DNA of 64,000 nt from Bacteroidales bacterium UBA6377 (GTDB taxonomy: Bacteria; Bacteroidota; Bacteroidia; Bacteroidales; UBA932), in the NCBI GenBank assembly GCA_002438805.1, contig DJQV01000002.1, positions 107,239 to 171,238 on the forward strand, read 5' to 3'. Under the pieces are notes generated by a model, which was given only the letters and a program-made list of their open reading frames with translations, made no database searches and was not told the DNA's origin. The first letter of the stretch is position 1. Each line of letters starts with the position of its first letter. This document shows, in pieces, positions 25,042 through 34,713 of the stretch. The translations under genes and the position numbers were made by a program.

Positions 25042-28011
25042 ATGAGCAGTCAGCAGGACTACACCAGACTCATGACAAGAAGGATACGCCGTATTCTTCT
25101 TGTATGCAACAACTACGACAGTTTTTCCCTTGAAGAGGACGGGCATATCGAGGAGCAGATCAGCCGGGAATATTCTGAGCTCAACCTGAGCAACCCTCCG
25201 TCCATCCTCCGGGCCGAATCCACAATCGACGCCCTGGAGGTGCTGAAAGGGGATGACGGGCAGTTCGACCTCATCATTACCATGTACAATGTCGGGGAAC
25301 TTGACGTGTTCGGGTTTTCCCGGCAGGCCAAAGCACTGAGGCCGGAGACCCCGATAGTGCTGCTGAGCGCCTTCTCGCGTGAAATCTACCGCAACATCGA
25401 AAGCAGCGACCGTTCCTGCATAGACTATGTTTTCTGCTGGAACAGCAGCACCGACATCATCATAGCCATAGTCAAACTGCTCGAAGACAAGCTCAACGCC
25501 GAGCAGGACATATTGGAGATGGGGGCCCGGGCGATTCTTCTTGTGGAAGACTCTGTGCGTTATTATTCCACGTATCTGCCTCTGCTCTACAAACTTGTCC
25601 TCCAGCAGAACAGCGAGGCCGTACGTGATGCGCTCAACGAGGAGCAGCAGGTCATGCGCAAGCGCTCAAGGCCTAAAATCCTCATGGCGACCAATTACGA
25701 TGACGCCGTCTCTCTATACGAGCGCTACAAGTCCAATGTAATAGGCGTCATATCAGACGTCGGCTTCGTAGTACACAAGGGGGACAAGCCGGAGAATGAG
25801 AAAAGCGATGCCGGGGTCAACCTGTGCCGGCTCATACGGGAAGACAACCCCACGATGCCTTTCCTGATGCAGTCCTCGCAGGAGAGCATGCGCAGCGTGG
25901 CGGAGCAGCTAGGAGTAGGCTTTGTGCGCAAGACATCCAAGACCCTTACCCACGAGGTCAGCGAGTATATAGGCAGGGAGTTCGGTTTCGGCGACTTCAT
26001 CGTCACGGATCCGGAGACCGGACAGGAACTGGCCCGCGCCCGAGACCTTTACGAGTTCGAAAAGGTCATAGCGACCATGTCCGACAGCGCGCTGCGCTAC
26101 TTCGCGGACAAGAACTATATCTCGCGCTGGCTGTATGGCCGGGGGCTGTTCTCCATCGGTGACCTCTTCCGGCCTATACGTATCGGGACTGACGCCGATG
26201 TGGAGCAGGTAAGGGAGATGAACCTGAGAAAGATCCACGACTACCGGATCAATCAGGGCCTCGGTGTCGTTGCCCGTTTTGACCGCGCCACCTACAATGA
26301 CGCGATCTGGTTCGCACGTGTGGGAGACGGCTCGCTCGGGGGAAAGGCCAGAGGACTTGCCTTTCTTAACCACATTCTCCAGAAGTACGACCTCTATGAC
26401 AAGTGGGAGGATGTGAGGGTGCTGGTGCCGCGCACGCTCGTGGTCACGACAGAGTATTTTGACCGCTTCATCATTGAGAACGGTCTCCAATATGTCATCA
26501 ATTCGGATCTTTCGGACGCGGAGATATTGTCGGAATTTGTCGCTTCCACCCTGCCGTCGGAGCTGATGGAGGATCTCAGGGTATTTATCCGCAATGTGCG
26601 CAAGCCGCTCGCCGTACGCTCGTCCTCCAAGCTTGAAGATTCTTATTATCAGCCGTTTGCGGGAGTGTATTCGACTTATATGATTCCTCATACCGAAAAT
26701 GAGGACCAGGAGTTGCGCCTTCTCTCCAAAGCCATCAAGAGTGTCTATGCCTCCGTCTACTTCGCATCGTCCAGAGGCTATATCATCTCTACGTCGAATG
26801 TCATTTCGGAGGAGAAGATGGCCATAGTGCTTCAGGAGATCTGCGGAAGTGAGGATGGAGGCTACTATTTTCCGACGTTTTCCGGTGTCGCACGTTCTCT
26901 CAACTTCTATCCGATCGGGTATGAAAGGCCTGAGGACGGGGTTGTCAAACTGGCTTTCGGTTTGGGAAAGGCCGTGGTGGACGGGGACCAGGTTCTGCGC
27001 TTCTCCCCTAAGTACCCGCGCAATGTCCTGCAGACCTCGACTCCTGAACTCACCATGCGGGAGACTCAGCAGGCGATGTATGCCCTCAATCTGCAGCCGG
27101 ACAGGTTCAAGACTTCCGTTGATGACGCTGTCAACATAGAGAGGATACCGGTCTCGGATTGCGGAGGCTTCCGTGCCCTGTCGAAGGTCGTATCCACCTG
27201 GGATTTTGAGAACCAGAGGATAGTGGATTCTCCTGTGCCGCAGGGGCCGAAATTCATCACCTTCGCCCATATCCTCAAATACAATACCTTCCCGCTTGCG
27301 GACATTCTCAATGAACTCCTTGAGATTACGCAGAAAGAAGTCAAGTGCGGAGTGGAGATAGAGTTTGCGGCAAATCTTGATAGGAGCGGGAGCAAGAGAA
27401 CTTTCGACATATTCAATGTCCTTCAGATAAGACCTATTTCGGTAGACGGGATGTATTGCCGTATGGACTGGAGCATGGTGGACGAGCGCCAGGCTTTCAT
27501 CCGCTCGGGCAGCGCCATAGGCCCTGGACGCATCGGCGGGATAAAGGATATCGTGTATCTCCGCAAGGACGCTTTCGATGTGCTCAAGACCCGTCAGATG
27601 GCAGAGGAGGTCACTGCAGTGAATCTCAAGATGCGTGCTGAAAAAAGGAATTATATCCTGATAGGCTACGGACGTTGGGGCTCAAGCATACCTTCTCTCG
27701 GCGTACCGGTCAACTGGAGCGACATTTCCGAGGCCAAGCTGATAGTGGAGTGCTGCCTTGACAATTTCAGGATAGACCCGAGCCAGGGAACACATTTTTT
27801 TCAGAACATGACCTCGTTCAATGCCGGTTATGTCAATGTCAATCCTTACGCCCGTCCGGGGGAGATATGCGATACTGATTATCTCGACTCTGTTGAGGCC
27901 GTATATGAAAGCGAACTCGTACGTCACGTGCGCTTCGGGCAGGATCTGCTTGTCTGCGCTGACGGACGTGAAAGCCGTGCGGTGGTCGCTTTACAGAAAG
28001 AGGGCGCTTAA
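25042..28011 (+). CDS. Receiver-domain protein with PPDK/PEP-synthase N-terminal ATP-grasp domain
   Basis: A 989-residue cytosolic protein. Residues about 15-150 look like a receiver fold, but the usual phospho-Asp strand reads LIITMYNVGE and lacks the acceptor Asp. Residues about 165-330 are a second receiver-like domain (ILLVEDSVR, then VISDVGF with a candidate Asp). From about 430 comes the ATP-binding domain of pyruvate phosphate dikinase/PEP synthase: GGKARGLAFLN, and VRSSSKLEDSYYQPFAGVYSTY near 525. The swivelling phosphohistidine domain and the PEP-binding barrel seen in true PEP synthase are not recognisable, so it should not be called one. It stands between divergent metal-efflux genes and the convergent asd gene. 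A regulatory phosphotransfer role is a guess. Confidence 0.7.
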   Translation: MSSQQDYTRLMTRRIRRILLVCNNYDSFSLEEDGHIEEQISREYSELNLSNPPSILRAESTIDALEVLKGDDGQFDLIITMYNVGELDVFGFSRQAKALRPETPIVLLSAFSREIYRNIESSDRSCIDYVFCWNSSTDIIIAIVKLLEDKLNAEQDILEMGARAILLVEDSVRYYSTYLPLLYKLVLQQNSEAVRDALNEEQQVMRKRSRPKILMATNYDDAVSLYERYKSNVIGVISDVGFVVHKGDKPENEKSDAGVNLCRLIREDNPTMPFLMQSSQESMRSVAEQLGVGFVRKTSKTLTHEVSEYIGREFGFGDFIVTDPETGQELARARDLYEFEKVIATMSDSALRYFADKNYISRWLYGRGLFSIGDLFRPIRIGTDADVEQVREMNLRKIHDYRINQGLGVVARFDRATYNDAIWFARVGDGSLGGKARGLAFLNHILQKYDLYDKWEDVRVLVPRTLVVTTEYFDRFIIENGLQYVINSDLSDAEILSEFVASTLPSELMEDLRVFIRNVRKPLAVRSSSKLEDSYYQPFAGVYSTYMIPHTENEDQELRLLSKAIKSVYASVYFASSRGYIISTSNVISEEKMAIVLQEICGSEDGGYYFPTFSGVARSLNFYPIGYERPEDGVVKLAFGLGKAVVDGDQVLRFSPKYPRNVLQTSTPELTMRETQQAMYALNLQPDRFKTSVDDAVNIERIPVSDCGGFRALSKVVSTWDFENQRIVDSPVPQGPKFITFAHILKYNTFPLADILNELLEITQKEVKCGVEIEFAANLDRSGSKRTFDIFNVLQIRPISVDGMYCRMDWSMVDERQAFIRSGSAIGPGRIGGIKDIVYLRKDAFDVLKTRQMAEEVTAVNLKMRAEKRNYILIGYGRWGSSIPSLGVPVNWSDISEAKLIVECCLDNFRIDPSQGTHFFQNMTSFNAGYVNVNPYARPGEICDTDYLDSVEAVYESELVRHVRFGQDLLVCADGRESRAVVALQKEGA

Positions 28012-29012
28012 TCCCTCTTTCCTACAAGGTATTCGGCAATCTGGATGGCGTTGAGCGCGGCCCCTTTGCGGATCTGGTCAGCCGACAGCCACAGGGTCAT
28101 GCTGCACTCGTCGCTTATGTCCTTGCGGATCCGGCCCACGTAAACGTCGTCCTTGCCTGCGGTGTAGAGCGGCATCGGATATTTTAGCTGTGCCGGGTCA
28201 TCGCACAGGGTGACACCTGGAGCCGCTGCGAGAGCTGCCTGTACTTGCTTGACGTCCAGCGGCTTCTCCGTTTCTATCCACACGGCTTCGGAATGTGAGC
28301 GCAGTGCCGGAACTCTCACGCAGGTCGCCGAGCACCTGATGTCCGAGTGGAGGATCTTGCGTGTCTCGTTGAACATCTTCATCTCCTCCTTGGTGTAGCC
28401 GTTGTCCTGAAAAACATCGATCTGCGGGATCACGTTGTATGCGAGCTGGTACTGGAACCTGCTCACTGTGGCCTGTCTGCCGGAAAGCACTTCCCGGTAT
28501 TGCTCTTCGAGTTCGGCCATGGCCTGCGCACCGGCTCCGGATGCGGACTGGTAGCTGGCTACGCGTACCCTGCGTATGTGGGAGAGAGTCTCTATCGGCT
28601 TGAGCACCACGACCATCATTATGGTGGTGCAGTTAGGGTTGGCGATAATGTGCCTTGGGGCGTCAAGCGCGTCCTCGGCATTGCACTCCGGCACCACGAG
28701 AGGCACGTCGGAGTCCATGCGGAAAGCGCTGGAGTTGTCGATCATGGTCGCTCCGTATCGGGTGATGGTGCCGGCGAATTTTTTCGAAGTGCCGGCGCCG
28801 GCTGATGCGAAGACATAATCCACGTCCTTGAAATCGTCGTTGTCCTGGAGGAGTTTGACTTCCAGCTCCTTGCCCTTGAAACTGTATTTGCTTCCGGCGC
28901 TGCGTTCCGAGCCGAAAAGCAGAAGTTCATCTACAGGAAAATTCCTCTCTTCAAGCAGGCGGAGGAGTTCTTGCCCGACTGCGCCGCTGGCGCCTACTAT
29001 TGCTGTTCTCAT
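28008..29012 (-). CDS. asd: Aspartate-semialdehyde dehydrogenase
   Basis: Converts aspartyl phosphate to aspartate semialdehyde with NADPH, the branch step to Lys, Thr and Met. The 334-residue protein has the N-terminal NADP motif GASGAVGQELL, the catalytic Cys in NPNCTT (about 130) and the substrate-binding/His segment RVPALRSHSEAVW. Length is normal. It overlaps the upstream aspartokinase gene by ATGA (29009-29012), so the two are translated together. Its stop overlaps the convergent receiver/ATP-grasp gene by four bases. Confidence 0.95.
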   Translation of the reverse strand: MRTAIVGASGAVGQELLRLLEERNFPVDELLLFGSERSAGSKYSFKGKELEVKLLQDNDDFKDVDYVFASAGAGTSKKFAGTITRYGATMIDNSSAFRMDSDVPLVVPECNAEDALDAPRHIIANPNCTTIMMVVVLKPIETLSHIRRVRVASYQSASGAGAQAMAELEEQYREVLSGRQATVSRFQYQLAYNVIPQIDVFQDNGYTKEEMKMFNETRKILHSDIRCSATCVRVPALRSHSEAVWIETEKPLDVKQVQAALAAAPGVTLCDDPAQLKYPMPLYTAGKDDVYVGRIRKDISDECSMTLWLSADQIRKGAALNAIQIAEYLVGKRD

Positions 29013-31450
29013 ATATTTGCTGTTCTCATTATGTCTGCGAATACTCCCGCGGCTGTCACTCCCGCTCCGGCACCATAGCCCTGGATGAGCATAGGATGCC
29101 TGTCGTATCTTTCTGTGGTGAGCAGGATTATGTTGTTCGAGCCGTCCAGTTTCCAGGCTGGGCTGTCTTGGCCGAGTTCTTCAAGGGAGACCTTGCATCT
29201 GCCTTCGTCCATCCTGGCCACGAAACGCCAGCGGAGACCTTTGCTCTCAAGTCTTGAACGGCGGCGCTCGAAATCTTCGTCAAGTGACGGAAGTTTTTCC
29301 CAGAATTCCTCGAGGCTGCACTCGAAAAAATCCTGAGGAATGAATAGCTGCTTCTCGACATCTTCCCTGTTCACCTCATATCCTGACTCCCTGGCCAGTA
29401 TCACCAGCTTGCGTACAACGTCCAGGCCGGAGAGATCCACTCTCGGATCCGGCTCGGAGAATCCCTGCTCCTTGGCCATCTTGACGGCCAGACTGAACGG
29501 GACATCCGCCGAAATGGTGTTGAATATGAAGTTCAAGGTTCCGCTCAGCACGGCCTGGAGCCTGAGGATATGGTCTCCGCTGTCGCGCAGGTCGTTGATA
29601 GTGCTGATGATCGGCAGGCCTGCTCCAACGTTGGTCTCGAAGAGGAATTTGACCCCGCGGTGAAGAGCTGTCCGCTTGAGGTCAAGGTAGGTGGCGTAGT
29701 CTGACGATGCTGCTATTTTGTTGGCCGCCACTACGGAAATGCCGTGCTCGAAGAATTCTTTGTACAGGGCGGCGACCTGAGGGCTTGCGGTGCAGTCCAC
29801 GAAGACGGAGTTGAAGATGTTCATCTTGATAATCTCGTCCCTCAGCTTGCCTGGATCGATGCTGATGCCGTTTTCCAGAGGCTCTTTCCAACATGCGGGA
29901 TCTATACCGTTACGGGAGAATACCCCCTTGGTGCTGCGGGCCACGCCGACCATGTTTATTTTGAGGTTGCGCTCCTTCATCAGTTTCTCCCTCTGGTGCG
30001 CGATCTGGTCGAGAAGCTGGCTGCCCACAGTGCCTGTCCCGCATAGGAAAATGTTGATTTCCCGGTACTCGGAGAGGAAGAAAGAGTCATGGATGACGTT
30101 GAGCGTCTTGCGCAGGTAGTTGCGGTCCACCACAAGGGAGATGTTGGTGGCGGAGGATCCTTGGGCGCAGGCTACAACACTGATGCCGTTGCGTCCGAGC
30201 GTGCCGAAGAGTTTGCCGGCTATTCCTATGCCGTGCTTCAGGTTCTCTCCGACCACAGCCACGGCGGCGAGGCCGTTCTCTATCTTGACAGGCTCGATGG
30301 CCCCGCTCGCTATCTCCGCGCTGAATTCAGCGTCGAGGGCATCGCGTGCCGGCTGCGCGTCATCTTTGCTGACGCCTATTGAGATGCCTGTCTCGGATGC
30401 GGACTGGGTCACCATGAAGGCGCTGATGCTTTCGGCGGCGAGCGCTGAGAAAATCCGGCTGTCCACCCCGACGAGCCCTACCATGGATGTTCCGCTCAAG
30501 GTCAGAAGGCAGATGTCATCGATGGAGGATATCCCGCAGATCAGGCGGCTGTCAGCCTTTGTCCGGCGCCTGCGGATTGTCGTACCGGGCGCGGAGGGGT
30601 TGAAAGTGTTCTTGACTATTATGGGAATCTCCTTGCGGCATACGGCATAGAGAGTCGGGGGATATATGACCTTCGCGCCGAAATTGCAGAGCTCCATGGC
30701 CTCGTCGTAGCTCATCTCGTCTATCACATAAGATGTCTTGATGATGCGCGGGTCGGCTGTCATGAACCCATCCACGTCCGTCCAGATCTCAAGCTGCTCC
30801 GCATCAAGCGCTGCGGCTATCAGGCTTGCGCTATAATCTGAGCCGCCGCGGCCGAGATTGGTGATCTGCCCGCTGTCTGAATCCGCCGATATGAAACCTG
30901 GCACGATTGCGATCGCATCAGACATCTCATATCCTGCAAAGGCCTCACGGATAAGCGGATAACTCGTCTGGATGTCAGCCGTGTCCGATTTGCCGGAGCG
31001 GCGGGTGCGTATGAACTGCAGTGAGTCGTATAGGCAGCCCCCGGGGATTACTTCCGCCACTATCAGGGAAGACAGCCTCTCTCCGAAGCTCAGTATCTCG
31101 TCCCTAGTCTTGCGCGGCAGAACTCCAAGCATGTAGACCCCGCGGCAGATCTCGTCGAGCCTGTCGCAGAGGGCATTGATCTTTTCTTTAAGTATGCGGA
31201 GGGCTTCGCCGTTTCCGAGCAGCTCATCGCACATCAGAAGGTGGCGCTCCCTGATGTTGTCGAGCATCCCGGTGAATGAGGCGTCACCGTTCTCCGCCAA
31301 GGAAGAGGCTTTGACGAGGCTGTCTGTGACGCCTCCCAGAGCAGAGACTACCACGATTACGCGTCCTTGACGCGAGGTGACAATATTTTTGACAAGGCGG
31401 AGACTCTCTGGTGTGCCCACGGAGGTGCCGCCGAATTTGAGGACTTTCAT
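29009..31450 (-). CDS. thrA: Bifunctional aspartokinase / homoserine dehydrogenase
   Basis: An 813-residue fusion catalysing the first and third steps from aspartate to homoserine. The kinase begins KVLKFGGTSVG and has NLGRGGSDYSA; two ACT-type regulatory segments follow (about 310-460, for example TLSGTSMVGLVGVDSRIF and AAVAVVGENLKHGIGIAGKLF), where end-product feedback usually acts. The dehydrogenase starts near 470 with the NAD(P) motif IFLCGTGTVGSQLLDQI and contains ETNVGAGLPIISTI. It is first in a two-gene unit with asd. The promoter is only some 20 bases upstream, leaving no room for a leader peptide. Confidence 0.95.
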   Translation of the reverse strand: MKVLKFGGTSVGTPESLRLVKNIVTSRQGRVIVVVSALGGVTDSLVKASSLAENGDASFTGMLDNIRERHLLMCDELLGNGEALRILKEKINALCDRLDEICRGVYMLGVLPRKTRDEILSFGERLSSLIVAEVIPGGCLYDSLQFIRTRRSGKSDTADIQTSYPLIREAFAGYEMSDAIAIVPGFISADSDSGQITNLGRGGSDYSASLIAAALDAEQLEIWTDVDGFMTADPRIIKTSYVIDEMSYDEAMELCNFGAKVIYPPTLYAVCRKEIPIIVKNTFNPSAPGTTIRRRRTKADSRLICGISSIDDICLLTLSGTSMVGLVGVDSRIFSALAAESISAFMVTQSASETGISIGVSKDDAQPARDALDAEFSAEIASGAIEPVKIENGLAAVAVVGENLKHGIGIAGKLFGTLGRNGISVVACAQGSSATNISLVVDRNYLRKTLNVIHDSFFLSEYREINIFLCGTGTVGSQLLDQIAHQREKLMKERNLKINMVGVARSTKGVFSRNGIDPACWKEPLENGISIDPGKLRDEIIKMNIFNSVFVDCTASPQVAALYKEFFEHGISVVAANKIAASSDYATYLDLKRTALHRGVKFLFETNVGAGLPIISTINDLRDSGDHILRLQAVLSGTLNFIFNTISADVPFSLAVKMAKEQGFSEPDPRVDLSGLDVVRKLVILARESGYEVNREDVEKQLFIPQDFFECSLEEFWEKLPSLDEDFERRRSRLESKGLRWRFVARMDEGRCKVSLEELGQDSPAWKLDGSNNIILLTTERYDRHPMLIQGYGAGAGVTAAGVFADIMRTANI

Positions 31451-31469
31451 ATATTATGATTTGCGGCCC

Positions 31470-31500
31470 AAATTTAGACATTATTGGCATAGTGGCAAAA
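31470..31500 (-). promoter_or_regulatory. Promoter of thrA-asd
   Basis: On the minus strand TTTG (31500-31497), 19 bases, then TAAATTTG (31477-31470) matches the Bacteroidetes consensus in both boxes and spacing. The ATG at 31450 is about 12 bases from the expected start of transcription. Confidence 0.65.
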
Positions 31501-31512
31501 AAACCATGCCAA
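31485..31512. promoter_or_regulatory. Inverted repeat over the thrA -33 box
   Basis: TTGGCAT (31485-31491) and ATGCCAA (31506-31512) are perfect inverse complements separated by 14 bases, and they bracket the thrA -33 element in the thrA/leuA divergent region. The centre-to-centre spacing of 21 bases suits a dimeric regulator. Confidence 0.45.
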
Positions 31513-31577
31513 ATCTTGCTTTTTACAGAATAGAACACGAACTTAGCAAGCGGTTAGTTTTTTATTGCCGCATTGAA

Positions 31578-32750
31578 ATGAGTCCAGACAGAGTCTACAT
31601 TTTTGATACTACTTTGCGTGACGGCGAGCAGGTGCCCGGCTGTCAGCTGAACACCGTTGAGAAGATCCAGGTCGCAAGGGCGCTTGAAGGCTTGGGCGTC
31701 GATGTCATCGAGGCCGGTTTTCCGATATCCAGCCCAGGGGATTTCAATTCCGTGCTGGAGATTTCCAAGGCCGTCACCGGACCTGTGATATGCGCTCTCA
31801 CACGAGCCGTCCAGAAAGACATAGACGTGGCGGCAGAGGCGCTCAAATACGCCAGACACAAGAGGATACACACGGGTATCGGCACCTCGGACTCCCATAT
31901 CAGGTACAAGTTCAACTCCACCCGCGAGGAGATTCTCGAGTGGGCTGTAAGCGCGGTGAAATATGCAAAAAAGCATGTGGAAGATGTGGAGTTCTATGCC
32001 GAGGACGCGGGACGTACGGACAATGAATACCTTGCCCACGTGGTCGAGGCCGTCATCAAAGCCGGCGCCACGGTGGTGAACATCCCCGATACCACAGGCT
32101 ACTGCCTTCCGACAGAGTACGCCGCCAAGATCAAGTACCTTATGGATAATGTGGATGGGATGGACAGGGCCATACTCTCCACCCACTGCCACAACGATCT
32201 CGGCATGGCCACAGCCAACACCATATCGGGCCTCCTTGCCGGGGCGCGCCAGTGCGAGGTCACGGTCAACGGTGTGGGGGAGCGTGCCGGGAACACGGCC
32301 CTGGAGGAGATTGCCATGATCATAAAGAGCCACGGCGACATTCCTCTCGAGACCGGCATCAACACCGCTGAAATCGCCCCCGTAAGCAGGATGGTCTCAA
32401 GTCTGATGAACATGCCTGTACAGGCCAACAAGGCCATAGTCGGCCGCAACGCTTTCGCGCACTCTTCGGGAATCCACCAGGACGGGGTACTCAAGAATGT
32501 CAGCACCTACGAGATAATCGACCCCAGGGAAGTCGGGATTGACGACAACGACATAGTCCTCACCGCCCGCAGCGGCCATGCGGCCCTCAAATACCGCCTT
32601 GAAGTGCTCGGCATCAAGATGGACGGAGAGGAACTTGATGCCTTCTATAACGAGTTCCTCAAACTCGCAGACAGGAAGAAGCAGGTCGGTGACGATGATC
32701 TTCTCGTGCTCGCCGGTGCCGTCGGACAAGTAAACAGCAGCCTCAGATGA
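31578..32750 (+). CDS. leuA: 2-isopropylmalate synthase
   Basis: Condenses acetyl-CoA with 2-oxoisovalerate, the first committed step of leucine synthesis. The 390-residue protein begins MSPDRVYIFDTTLRDGEQVPG, the conserved start of the TIM-barrel domain; the frame is open upstream but those residues are not family-like. The metal ligands HCHND (in STHCHNDLGMATANT) and the NGVGERAGN segment are present. It lacks the roughly 120-residue C-terminal regulatory LeuA dimer domain of classical enzymes (about 510 residues), so allosteric leucine feedback through that domain is not expected. First gene of a long biosynthetic operon; overlaps leuC by ATGA. Confidence 0.9.
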   Translation: MSPDRVYIFDTTLRDGEQVPGCQLNTVEKIQVARALEGLGVDVIEAGFPISSPGDFNSVLEISKAVTGPVICALTRAVQKDIDVAAEALKYARHKRIHTGIGTSDSHIRYKFNSTREEILEWAVSAVKYAKKHVEDVEFYAEDAGRTDNEYLAHVVEAVIKAGATVVNIPDTTGYCLPTEYAAKIKYLMDNVDGMDRAILSTHCHNDLGMATANTISGLLAGARQCEVTVNGVGERAGNTALEEIAMIIKSHGDIPLETGINTAEIAPVSRMVSSLMNMPVQANKAIVGRNAFAHSSGIHQDGVLKNVSTYEIIDPREVGIDDNDIVLTARSGHAALKYRLEVLGIKMDGEELDAFYNEFLKLADRKKQVGDDDLLVLAGAVGQVNSSLR

Positions 32751-34108
32751 ACACGCTCTTCGACAAGATTTGGGACAGCCATATCGTCTCGATAATTGAC
32801 GGTGGCACATCTCAACTTTATATAGATCGGCTTTATTGCCATGAGGTGACTAGCCCGCAGGCCTTTGACGGTATACGCAGCCGCGGATGTGGCATATTGC
32901 GTCCGGGAAGAATTTTTTGCATGCCTGACCACGATGTGCCGACTGACGGGACGGCCTTTGCTGATGATGTCTGCCGGCTTCAGGTGGAGACTCTGGAGCG
33001 TAATGCCGCAGAGTTCGGACTGTCGCATTATCCGATGATGAGTCCGGACAACGGCATCGTCCACGTCGTCGGGCCTGAGAAAGGGCTTTCCCTTCCGGGC
33101 ATGACGATCGTGTGCGGTGATTCTCATACCTCTACCCATGGAGCCCTCGGTGCTGTCGCATTCGGAATCGGGACGAGCGAAGTGGAGATGGTCATGGCTT
33201 CTGAATGCATACTCCAGCAAAAGCCCCGCACCATGCGGATCAGGGTTGAGGGCGAACTCGGAAAGTGTGTCACTGCCAAGGATGTCGCCCTTTATCTCAT
33301 GATGAAACTCACTACTTCCGGGGCTACCGGTTATTTCGTGGAATATGCTGGTTCTGCGATAAGGGGCCTCTCAATGGAAGGGCGTCTCACGCTGTGCAAC
33401 CTCTCCATAGAGATGGGTGCGCGTGGAGGTCTCATCGCACCGGACGAGGTCACGTTCTCTTATCTCAAGGGACGTGAGCATTCCCCTGTAGGGGAGGACT
33501 GGGACAGGGCTGTCGAGTATTGGAAGACGTTGTACAGTGGAGAAGATGCGGTTTTTGACAAAGAATACGTATTCGATGCCGCTGACATCAACCCGATGAT
33601 CACTTATGGGACGAACCCAGGGATGGGAATGGCTGTGGACGGCATCATCCCCGCGGAAAGTGCGCAGCGAGCCCTCGACTACATGGGATTCTCTGCAGGA
33701 GAGAAGCTGCTCGGGCACAAGGTTGACTATGTGTTCCTCGGAGCCTGCACCAACGGCAGGATAGAGGATTTCCGGGCTTTCGCCTCCATGGTGCGCGGCC
33801 GCCGCAAGGCTGAAAGGGTCACAGCCTGGCTCGTGCCGGGTTCGTGGGCTGTCCGCAGGCAGATAGAAGAGGAGGGGATCGGGAAAGTCCTTGAGGATGC
33901 AGGATTTGAAGTCCGCAAACCGGGCTGCTCCGCCTGCCTTGCCATGAACGCCGACAGGATCCCTTCGGGCAAATATGCAGTCTCCACCAGCAACCGCAAT
34001 TTTGAGGGACGGCAGGGGCCGGGCTCGCGCACGATGCTCGCCAGTCCGCTGACGGCGGCCGCAGCTGCGGTGACCGGCTGTGTCACAGATCCGAGAGAAA
34101 TGATATGA
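32747..34108 (+). CDS. leuC: 3-isopropylmalate dehydratase large subunit
   Basis: Aconitase-family iron-sulfur enzyme subunit that, with LeuD, isomerises 2- to 3-isopropylmalate. The 453-residue protein shows the family segments MPDHDVPT, VVCGDSHTSTHGALG-type (VCGDSHTSTHG) and three cluster-ligand cysteines: one in GACTNGR (about 330) and two in KPGCSACLAMN (about 390). The C-terminal STSNRNFEGRQG motif is intact. Start codon overlaps the leuA stop and its own stop overlaps leuD, pointing to coordinated translation. Confidence 0.95.
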   Translation: MNTLFDKIWDSHIVSIIDGGTSQLYIDRLYCHEVTSPQAFDGIRSRGCGILRPGRIFCMPDHDVPTDGTAFADDVCRLQVETLERNAAEFGLSHYPMMSPDNGIVHVVGPEKGLSLPGMTIVCGDSHTSTHGALGAVAFGIGTSEVEMVMASECILQQKPRTMRIRVEGELGKCVTAKDVALYLMMKLTTSGATGYFVEYAGSAIRGLSMEGRLTLCNLSIEMGARGGLIAPDEVTFSYLKGREHSPVGEDWDRAVEYWKTLYSGEDAVFDKEYVFDAADINPMITYGTNPGMGMAVDGIIPAESAQRALDYMGFSAGEKLLGHKVDYVFLGACTNGRIEDFRAFASMVRGRRKAERVTAWLVPGSWAVRRQIEEEGIGKVLEDAGFEVRKPGCSACLAMNADRIPSGKYAVSTSNRNFEGRQGPGSRTMLASPLTAAAAAVTGCVTDPREMI

Positions 34109-34713
34109 AACAGAAATTCAACATAATAGAGAGCTCCTGCATCCCCCTGCCAATTGAGAATGTGGATACGGATCAGATTATCCCGGCGCGCTTCCTGAAA
34201 GCGACCACGCGAGACGAGAAGTTTTTCGGGGAGAACCTGTTCCGCGACTGGAGGTATGCATCTGACGGAAGCCTGAAAAAAGACTTTGTGCTCAACGATC
34301 CCCGCTACAGTGGATGCATCCTCGTGGCCGGGGCCAATTTCGGCTCCGGGTCAAGCCGTGAGCACGCGGCCTGGGCCTTGGCCGGTTACGGATTCCGGGC
34401 AGTGGTTTCAAGTTCTTTTGCTGATATACACCGCAACAACGAGCTCAACAGTTTCGTTCTGCCGGTCCAGGTGAGCGGGGCTTTCTTGAAGAAAATTTTC
34501 GCGGCCATCGGAGCCGATCCGTCAGTGAAGCTCCGAATCGACCTTCCTGCGCAGAAGGTGACGCTTCTTTCGGACGGGAGTTCTGAGCATTTCGAGATAA
34601 GCTCCTATAAAAAGTACTGCTTTGAAAATGCTCTGGATGATATAGATTATCTGCTCGAACATAAAGACAAGATTGAGAAATATGAAGCTAAGCATTGCAA
34701 AATTGCCCGGTGA
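34105..34713 (+). CDS. leuD: 3-isopropylmalate dehydratase small subunit
   Basis: The 202-residue swivelling-domain partner of LeuC. Recognised by NVDTDQIIPARFLK near the N-terminus and by NFGSGSSREHAAWAL near 75, which contributes the active-site Ser and Arg. Length is normal for the stand-alone small subunit. The 3' end overlaps the leuB start by 32 bases in another frame, unusually long for this operon, where other overlaps are four bases. Confidence 0.95.
   Translation: MKQKFNIIESSCIPLPIENVDTDQIIPARFLKATTRDEKFFGENLFRDWRYASDGSLKKDFVLNDPRYSGCILVAGANFGSGSSREHAAWALAGYGFRAVVSSSFADIHRNNELNSFVLPVQVSGAFLKKIFAAIGADPSVKLRIDLPAQKVTLLSDGSSEHFEISSYKKYCFENALDDIDYLLEHKDKIEKYEAKHCKIAR

Noticed and set aside
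25909..27270. 453-codon minus-strand open frame
   Set aside because: Antisense to the receiver/ATP-grasp gene; it has no recognisable domain.
31377..31577. Extended N-terminus of leuA
   Set aside because: The extension overlaps thrA and its promoter and is unlike any isopropylmalate synthase; it is not Leu-rich either, so it is not a leader peptide.
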